From Candidatus Latescibacterota bacterium (lineage in GTDB: Bacteria; Latescibacterota; UBA2968; UBA8231), in the NCBI GenBank assembly GCA_016187725.1, contig JACPJE010000033.1, positions 1 to 37,241 on the forward strand: a stretch of DNA of 37,241 bases. The letters are read 5' to 3'. Shown here piece after piece: positions 32,221 through 37,241 of the stretch (the first letter of the stretch is position 1; every line of letters starts with the position of its first letter). The notes under the pieces were generated by a model. That model ran no database searches. It saw only the letters and a program-made list of their open reading frames with translations, and was not told where the DNA came from. The position numbers and the translations under genes are program-made.

Positions 32221-32939
32221 CACGACGCCCTCCTCGCCTGTGCGGCCAATTCGCGGGCGGCGTACCGCCCGCCTGGCCAATCTCCCTCCAGCAGTTCGAG
32301 CAATCCAGGGACGCTCTCTTCTGGGAGCGGCCGGTCGCTGATATCCTCGCCGGGGAAGGCTTCCTGGTGCAGCTGGGTGCGCATGTCGCCAGGATCGATC
32401 CAGTAGACCCGCCACCCGGGGTTTTCGGCCGCCAGCACCGCTGAGAGCTGCTCCAGCGCTGCCTTGCTCGAACCGTACCCTCCCCAGCCGGGATAAGGGT
32501 TCACCCCCGCGTCGCTGGTGATGTTGAGGATGCGGGCATCAGGTCTCAAAACCCCCCGCACTGCCTGGAGAATGCCCAGGGGAGCTGCCACATTGGTGCG
32601 GTAGACCTGCGCCAGCGTTTCTAGGGGATAGTCGAGCAGCGCGGGCTGGGGACTGGGGCCGAGGATGCCGGCATTGTTGATCACTGCGTCCAGTCCCCCC
32701 AATGACTGGGCCGCCCCTGCCAGGGCCTGGCGGTGATCCGGGTCCGCCACGTCGCCGGGAATGGCCTCCGCCTGGGTATGGGCAGCCAACTCTGCCCGGG
32801 CTGCTTCGAGGGCTTCGGCCCCCCGGGCATCGATGATCAGACGCCAGCCCCGCCGTGCCAATTGGCGGGCCAGGGCCAGCCCCAGGCCCCGGGATGCGCC
32901 GGTGATCAAGGCCACTGGTCGATGGGTGTTCGTCTTCAT
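32220..32939 (-). CDS. SDR family oxidoreductase coupled to the QueA-like gene
   Basis: 239 residues from the ATG at 32939 (AGAGGAG upstream). TGASRGLG near 13-20, NNAG in VINNAGILG near 88, catalytic Ser in NITSDAG near 136 and Y-x3-K in YGSSKAALEQ near 150. The C-terminal substrate lid is short (DPGDMRTQLHQEAFPGED). It reduces or oxidises an unknown substrate. The stop and the QueA-like start overlap, and the pair has its own promoter, so the two enzymes probably act in one pathway. Confidence 0.9.
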   Translation of the reverse strand: MKTNTHRPVALITGASRGLGLALARQLARRGWRLIIDARGAEALEAARAELAAHTQAEAIPGDVADPDHRQALAGAAQSLGGLDAVINNAGILGPSPQPALLDYPLETLAQVYRTNVAAPLGILQAVRGVLRPDARILNITSDAGVNPYPGWGGYGSSKAALEQLSAVLAAENPGWRVYWIDPGDMRTQLHQEAFPGEDISDRPLPEESVPGLLELLEGDWPGGRYAARELAAQARRAS

Positions 32940-32979
32940 GGTCTCGCTCCTCTCTGGTTTGGGATTGATCCTCACCTAG

Positions 32980-32988
32980 ATCATACCA
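32980..32988 (-). promoter_or_regulatory. Extended -10 promoter for the SDR/QueA-like operon
   Basis: On the minus strand TGG-TATGAT (32988-32980), identical to the extended -10 of the cus unit at 15450-15458. No good -35 hexamer at 17 bases, as allowed for extended -10 promoters. The ATG is 40 bases downstream. Confidence 0.5.
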
Positions 32989-33066
32989 GGAGGAGCGCGC
33001 TGCCACATCGACCAAAAGACCTGTTTTCAGACTGGCAGGGCCACCCCTGTCCTTTGGTCCAGCAAA

Positions 33067-33100
33067 GAAAGACCCCCGGAGAAATCCCCGGGGGTCTTTC
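33067..33100 (-). terminator. Strong, symmetrical intrinsic terminator after the Rieske gene
   Basis: A perfect 13-bp stem (33067-33079 with 33088-33100), GC-rich inside with GAAAG/CTTTC ends, and an 8-base loop. The minus-strand transcript of the Rieske gene (stop at 33125) would end with TCTTTCTTTG. The symmetry would allow action on either strand. Confidence 0.85.
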
Positions 33101-33124
33101 AGCCAGCTCTCACTTCAGGCTATC

Positions 33125-34972
33125 TCAGTCCTCGTCCTCTCTTTCGCTGAGCAACTCGCCCCGCTGCAGCCTTTCGGCGTTCTCCGTGGACCACAGGATA
33201 TTCTTCATCACCTTCTGGGCGGTGATGTACCGGGTGGCCGCCAGCATATGCATCCGCTTCTCCTCGGGGTCGCTGGACAGGTCGTAGTGGCGGAAGGCCA
33301 CTTCCAGCACCTGGAACATGTGCAACTCCGCATCCTCGCGCAGGGTGATATGGGCCAGGACATGGCGCAGCTTGAGCAGATCGCGCCCCTCCTCCAGGTA
33401 CTGGTTGACCAGCACCTCGGCCTCGAAGACCTTCTGGAAATCGGCGTATTCCTGCAGCCGCGTCAGCAGGGCCTCGTCCGAGGCAAACTCCTCATCCAGC
33501 CGCTGGCCGGGTTTGGGCAGGCGGGCGGCCGGCATGTTCAGCCAGCGCAGATAGGTCAAAAAGACCACCCCGTGGAAAAGGCCGCGCAACAGCTCCTTGC
33601 TGGGCGCCAGTTGGAAGGCCCGGTACAGCCCGTGGGCATAGGAATAGATATTGGCCACGTCGTGCCAGTCCCCCTCGTTCTTGAGGTGGAAACGGGCGGT
33701 GCGCACGGCCCCGGCATAGGTCATGGCCCGGCACAGATCCGTGGGCCGCACCCCGGCGCGCAGCTGGCGCTCCACTTCGGCCACGATGGGGGCAAAGTCC
33801 TCGCCCAGCAGGACCTGAGCAAAGGCGGAGGTGTCCAGAGACGCGCGGTTCTTCTGGTTGTCCTCCCAGATGCTGTCCAGCCGGGTGAAGACCTCCTCCA
33901 GCACCGGCACGCTGTCGGCCCAGCGCGAGGTCTCCTCGTGGCGGGTGCGGTTGATCAGGTCGATGACGATGGGCCGCAGGATCTCGTGCGCCCCTTCCCA
34001 TTCGACGTAGTCCAGGGCCTCGAAGAGTTTGTTGGCGAAATCGAGGGCGTGGCCGTCCCCGGTGAAGTAGAAATCCGTGGCCGTGGTAAACACAAAGTCC
34101 GCGATCCCGGCTGTGGTATAGTCCAGGTCGTGCAGGGTGATGAGGATGCGCTCAGCCGTGCCGTGGTCGCGCTGATCCACGGCCCGGCGGAACCAGCGCT
34201 TGAGGGTCTCCGGGTCGTGTTCCTTGCTGGTCCGGGGGAAGGGGAAACGCCGCCGCCGCGAGCTGCCCGAACGGCGCGAGATCTGGGTCAGACCATGGAC
34301 CAGGAAGAGATTGTGGTCCGCCGGGTCCACGTCCTCCCACATGTTGGCGGCGATGGTCAGGATAGCCAGCCCAGAGGAAAAACCCTCATTGCCCTTGTAA
34401 GAGCCGTAGTACATGCCCTGCTGGATGATCTCCCGGGGAGTAGCGCCGGCCTGGCGCAATGAAGTGACCGCCTTGGCGATGAGGAAGGGGCTGCGATCCT
34501 TTAATCCCTGCTCCAGGGCGCGCCTGCCCCGGTCGACCAGCCGGCGGCGGGAGGCCTCTTTTTCGTCCCGGGCCAGGCCCACGTACAGGTGCCCGTCCGG
34601 GCGCAGTTCCACCGGGAAGGCCTTCACATCGTCTCCCCCGGCCAGAAAACAGCCCCCCGTCTTCAGATCGAACTCCCAGTGGTGCCAGTGGCAGATCAGT
34701 ACCCCGTCGCGGATGCTGCCCTTGGACAGAGGGTAGCCCATGTGGGGGCAGCGATTATCCACCGCGTGGTACTCGCCCTGGTAGCGAAAGACCGCCAGAT
34801 GGGCGCCCTCCACGGTGAAGGCCCGGCTCTCGCCTTCGGCCAGGGCCTCTGCCGGGCAGAGCCGGTGAAAGACCAGGGAATCCGCCTCGGGCGAGGCAGT
34901 GGCGTGGTCGCCGTTGGTGGCCAGTTCTCGCTGCGGGAATGCTGTGCTGGGGGTTTGGGTGGAGACACTCAT
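33125..34972 (-). CDS. Rieske [2Fe-2S] protein with large helical C-terminal domain
   Basis: 615 residues, ATG at 34972 with AGGAGGTG upstream. A Rieske domain at about 33-135 has the cluster ligands C75-P-H77 and C94-HW-H97 (NRCPHMGYPL, LICHWHHWEFD). The following ~470 residues are almost wholly helical, with motifs such as GMYYGSYKGNEGFSSGLAIL, AANMWEDV, DHNLFLVHGL, DLDYTTAGIADFVF and YAHGLYRAFQL, and scattered His residues. I cannot assign it to a named family. The Rieske part would feed electrons to, or sense redox state for, the helical domain; an iron- or haem-type oxygenase is possible but unproven. No partner reductase is adjacent. No signal peptide, so cytoplasmic. Confidence 0.8.
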   Translation of the reverse strand: MSVSTQTPSTAFPQRELATNGDHATASPEADSLVFHRLCPAEALAEGESRAFTVEGAHLAVFRYQGEYHAVDNRCPHMGYPLSKGSIRDGVLICHWHHWEFDLKTGGCFLAGGDDVKAFPVELRPDGHLYVGLARDEKEASRRRLVDRGRRALEQGLKDRSPFLIAKAVTSLRQAGATPREIIQQGMYYGSYKGNEGFSSGLAILTIAANMWEDVDPADHNLFLVHGLTQISRRSGSSRRRRFPFPRTSKEHDPETLKRWFRRAVDQRDHGTAERILITLHDLDYTTAGIADFVFTTATDFYFTGDGHALDFANKLFEALDYVEWEGAHEILRPIVIDLINRTRHEETSRWADSVPVLEEVFTRLDSIWEDNQKNRASLDTSAFAQVLLGEDFAPIVAEVERQLRAGVRPTDLCRAMTYAGAVRTARFHLKNEGDWHDVANIYSYAHGLYRAFQLAPSKELLRGLFHGVVFLTYLRWLNMPAARLPKPGQRLDEEFASDEALLTRLQEYADFQKVFEAEVLVNQYLEEGRDLLKLRHVLAHITLREDAELHMFQVLEVAFRHYDLSSDPEEKRMHMLAATRYITAQKVMKNILWSTENAERLQRGELLSEREDED

Positions 34973-35086
34973 ATCGGCACCTCCTGGGGTTGAGTATGAG
35001 TGGAATGGCTAGAACATACACATTGTGCTCTGCTCCCGCATCCCACCAAGGGACAGATTTCCCTGGCCAAAAGGACAGGTCCGTCT

Positions 35087-36187
35087 TCATCCTGCCCGCT
35101 GCGCCAGCCGGCTGGCGAAGAGCGCGATCAGGCCTCCCAGCATCAGGTACCCGATCATCACCTCCAGACTGACCCAGAAATAGGCCGCATTGTCCAGCAA
35201 AAAAGCATCCTCGTGAAAACTGGTATTGGTAAAGGTGGCCAGGCTGAAAAAATATGGAGTCCAGAATCCCCGGTAGTATTTTTCGTGTTCGATGTCCAGA
35301 TTCGGAATAGCCCAGCCCAGAAGATCCTTTGCCCAGGGCGGCACCTTTTCTGGATAGAACGACCAGGAGAAGAACAGGCCGAAGCCGGCGATGATCATCA
35401 TCGCCCACAGGACCCACACCGACAGGCTGCGCCCGCAATCAGAGGTGATCTTCCAGACCGGGTAGAGGATCCAGCGAAAACCCCAGTGCTTGTTTTTGAC
35501 CGCCTGGATGTACTGGTAATCCTCGATGTAGCGCTTCAACAGGGCATGCTTGGAGAAATCCACCCCGTTGATGTCCAGGTGGTCGAAGCGGGTGATCCCC
35601 GCGCTTTTCCTTCCCAACAACCGGGGAAACCACCAGTGCTGCAACCGGTCAAAAGCCTCATCCGTGGTGTAGAGCACCCCCTCCACGTTGGCGCCGGCCA
35701 GGTCTGCTTTTTCCATATTGGCGCCCGATAAATTGGCGTCCCAAAGGTTGGCCCCCGACAGATCTGCCTCCATCAGGTTGGCCCCGGTTAGATCGGCATA
35801 CCGCAGGTCGGCTCCGGTCAGATCCGACTCCCACAGGTTGCTTCCACCTAGATCCGCATTCCACAGATAGGCCCCTGACAACTTGACCTCCCGCAGATCA
35901 GCCCCCACCAACTTCGCCCCCACCAGGTTGGCGCCTGCCAGATCCGCACCTTCCAGGTTGGCGCCGGACAAGTCCATTTCGTCCAGGTTGATGCCCCGCA
36001 AGTCCCGCTCCACCTCCTCCACTCCTTCGGGAAGAAGGCTTTTCGCCTTGAGCAGGTGCTCGTAGGTCGCTGAGAGGTGCCAATTCTTGTCCCGCTTGAG
36101 GATGGGGATCAGTTTATTCAACTCCTCCCGGTGTCCTGTCCAACGCAATTTCAACGCCTCCAGTTGCCCGACAGTGTACTTGGTCAT
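35087..36187 (-). CDS. Pentapeptide-repeat protein with two-TM ion-channel-like domain
   Basis: 366 residues, GAAGGAG before the ATG. A charged helical N-terminus (1-60) is followed by about 21 pentapeptide units A(D/N)LxG from about 62 to 170 (ADLAGANLVGAKLVGADL), forming a right-handed beta-helix. After a linker with a conserved WWFPRLLGR and FDHLDINGVDFSKH, TM1 is at about 255-275, a pore-like re-entrant segment at 310-326 and TM2 at 337-358, matching the two-TM ion channel fold. The filter position reads FFSLATFTNTSFHED instead of T-x-GYGD, so K+ selectivity is not expected. It could be a ligand-gated or mechanosensitive channel, or a non-conducting relative. Confidence 0.82.
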   Translation of the reverse strand: MTKYTVGQLEALKLRWTGHREELNKLIPILKRDKNWHLSATYEHLLKAKSLLPEGVEEVERDLRGINLDEMDLSGANLEGADLAGANLVGAKLVGADLREVKLSGAYLWNADLGGSNLWESDLTGADLRYADLTGANLMEADLSGANLWDANLSGANMEKADLAGANVEGVLYTTDEAFDRLQHWWFPRLLGRKSAGITRFDHLDINGVDFSKHALLKRYIEDYQYIQAVKNKHWGFRWILYPVWKITSDCGRSLSVWVLWAMMIIAGFGLFFSWSFYPEKVPPWAKDLLGWAIPNLDIEHEKYYRGFWTPYFFSLATFTNTSFHEDAFLLDNAAYFWVSLEVMIGYLMLGGLIALFASRLAQRAG

Positions 36188-36202
36188 CTCTGCTCCTTCA
36201 TT

Positions 36203-36637
36203 TCAGGGATAATCGGGGAGATACCTCACAAACGCCAACCCTCCATGCACGGCCTCGTAAAACTCCTTGTCTGCCGTCCAGAACTCGCATTCCCGCAATT
36301 CTGCCAGTGCCGCGTAGAGCGAGTCGTAGATCGCGGGCTGGGCGAACCGACGTGCTATTACACGGGCGCGCCTGATCATGTCTTCTGGCGCGAGGATACG
36401 CACCCCGATTGCCGAAAGCTGTAACAAGGCCCTATCCGTCTCCTCACTGGTCATCGCGCCGGACTGCAATCGCCTCTGCAGGGCGCTTTCTACCTCATAC
36501 TCAAACAATGGGGGCGCGATCAGGACGATATCTGCGGCGATGACCTCGCGCAAAAACCTTCTTGCCTTCTTGCGCCAGGGTTCTTCTTTTACTACTCACT
36601 TGATGGCGAGGCTCGCATCCACACACCGTTCCGGCAT
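36203..36637 (-). pseudogene. PIN-domain (VapC-like) toxin interrupted by an in-frame TGA
   Basis: The full frame starts at the ATG at 36637, 2 bases after the antitoxin stop, and reads MPERCVDASLAIK, then TGA (36598-36596), then VVKEEPWRKKARRFLREV and on to 36203. In PIN toxins of this type the stop position is Trp (AIKW), so TGG to TGA is the likely change. The first catalytic Asp (D7, CVDAS) is before the stop; the later ones (YDSLYAA and TADKEF) are after it. Reinitiation at 36553 would yield 116 residues without the first Asp, hence no RNase activity expected. Other genes in the window use TGA as stop, so codon reassignment is unlikely. Confidence 0.82.
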
Positions 36638-36639
36638 AT

Positions 36640-36900
36640 CTACTTCGCCCTCGCCGCACGCATCTGCCGGATGTCATGCGCTGCGTCAAATTTGCCCTGT
36701 GAATCATCTTCGATCTCATCGCACTCAGCCAGCAGCTCCTCTGCCAAGCCCAGGCGCATATCCTTCATCTGCCCTGCTTCAGGGTAGATCACCGCAGCAC
36801 TTAGTTGCTCGCAGATATGCGCTGCCAGTTTCAGGCGTTCCTCTGGTGGCAATTGGGCTGCCAAATGCTCTAGTTCTTCTAAAGTTACGGTATTAGGCAT
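36640..36900 (-). CDS. Antitoxin of the PIN-toxin pair
   Basis: 86 residues. The N-terminal helix set LEELEHLAAQLPPEERLKLA is typical of short antitoxins paired with PIN or RelE toxins. The C-terminal half is acidic then basic (ECDEIEDDSQGKFDAAHDIR), consistent with toxin binding. No clear ribbon-helix-helix or AbrB strand is visible. It ends 2 bases before the toxin start and begins 30 bases after the kinase gene upstream. It probably neutralised the neighbouring toxin, which is now broken. Confidence 0.7.
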   Translation of the reverse strand: MPNTVTLEELEHLAAQLPPEERLKLAAHICEQLSAAVIYPEAGQMKDMRLGLAEELLAECDEIEDDSQGKFDAAHDIRQMRAARAK

Positions 36901-36930
36901 CTTCCTCTACCTCCGTTGGTTGTTCCAAGG

Positions 36931-37241
36931 TCAATCCTTTCTCGCCGGCAACCTCACCCTGAACCTCGTCCCTTTCCCCACCTCGCTCTCCACCTCGATG
37001 CTCCCGTGGTGTTTTTCCACTGTCTGGTGACAGATATATAACCCCAGACCTGTGCCCTCCCCTGGCGCCTTGGTGGTGAAAAAGGGCTGGAAGATACGCT
37101 GCTGGACTTCCGCCGGCATCCCCGGCCCCGTGTCCGCACACTCGAACACCACCTGCCCATCCTTCTGATAGGTCTTCAGCACGATCTGGCCTTCCCTTCC
37201 CTTCAAAGCTTCGATGGCGTTCTTGATCAGGTTCATGCACA
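36931..37241 (-). CDS. Histidine kinase, C-terminal ATPase part (5' end beyond window)
   Basis: The frame runs off the right edge. The visible 102 codons carry the N-box ([13 protein letters not shown]), DTGPGMP, the F-box FQPFFTTK and [20 protein letters not shown], then [11 protein letters not shown], all standard for a GHKL ATPase of a sensor kinase of the NtrB/PAS type. The sensor and H-box lie outside. An internal ATG at 37236 is not the start, since it sits inside the N-box helix. Confidence 0.88.
   Translation of the reverse strand, partial: CMNLIKNAIEALKGREGQIVLKTYQKDGQVVFECADTGPGMPAEVQQRIFQPFFTTKAPGEGTGLGLYICHQTVEKHHGSIEVESEVGKGTRFRVRLPARKD

Noticed and set aside
36596..36598. TGA decoded as tryptophan or selenocysteine in the PIN toxin
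   Set aside because: TGA ends many genes here, including stop/start overlaps, and no stem-loop suited to selenocysteine insertion was seen; a nonsense mutation is simpler.

Overview
The window is GC-rich, densely coded bacterial DNA with many 1-14 base gene overlaps (ATGA or TGATG stop/start pairs). The left third encodes exported proteins with fibronectin type III, discoidin-like, YVTN-propeller and FlgD/T9SS-like sorting domains. This style is common in candidate phyla of the Fibrobacteres-Chlorobi-Bacteroidetes superphylum (KSB1, Zixibacteria, Latescibacteria and similar). The right quarter (GAF histidine kinase with NarL regulator, QueA-like enzyme with SDR, a large Rieske protein, a pentapeptide-repeat channel) looks more like Chloroflexota. 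The phylum assignment is therefore an inference and could be wrong.

Layout. 1-8837 (minus strand): a secretion-oriented block. It holds a partial discoidin-domain protein with a TPNGDG tail, an SDR dehydrogenase, a five-FN3 lipoprotein, a repeat-bearing exported protein, and a matrixin metalloprotease/YVTN-propeller/sorting-domain protein translationally coupled to a small exported partner. 8932-10400 (plus): nudC and an endonuclease III gene, overlapping.

10459-22432 (plus): a copper/silver resistance island. The first unit has a His-rich exported protein, a 5'-truncated YVTN propeller remnant, a small Cys/His OB-like exported protein, a four-TM protein, a TolC-type lipoprotein and a two-domain multicopper oxidase fused to a heavy-metal-binding CPMHP domain. 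The second unit has its own extended -10 promoter and encodes a Cys-rich exported protein, CusC, CusB and CusA, ending with a paralogue of the Cys/His OB-like protein. Together these would expel Cu(I)/Ag(I) across both membranes and oxidise or bind copper outside the cytoplasm. The paired Cys/His OB-like proteins are the best candidates for an undescribed component.

22527-28012 (plus): a damaged zone. It has a frameshifted sensor kinase, its NtrC-type regulator cut off inside the AAA+ domain, a small DUF2933-like membrane protein, a 32-residue micro-ORF, a truncated SPFH lipoprotein overlapping a triple CCCH-motif protein, a kinase lacking its H-box, and a lipoprotein start joined out of frame to the last ~190 residues of an alpha-glucan phosphorylase. 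Several of these keep excellent Shine-Dalgarno sites. A YtkA-like copper-associated lipoprotein follows (28053-28637).

28742-37241 (minus): HemJ-like protein; NarL/GAF-kinase pair; SDR plus QueA-like enzyme; Rieske protein closed by a strong terminator; pentapeptide-repeat ion-channel protein; a toxin-antitoxin pair whose PIN toxin carries an in-frame TGA; and the C-terminal part of another histidine kinase running off the edge. I saw no tRNA, rRNA, CRISPR array or intact insertion sequence.
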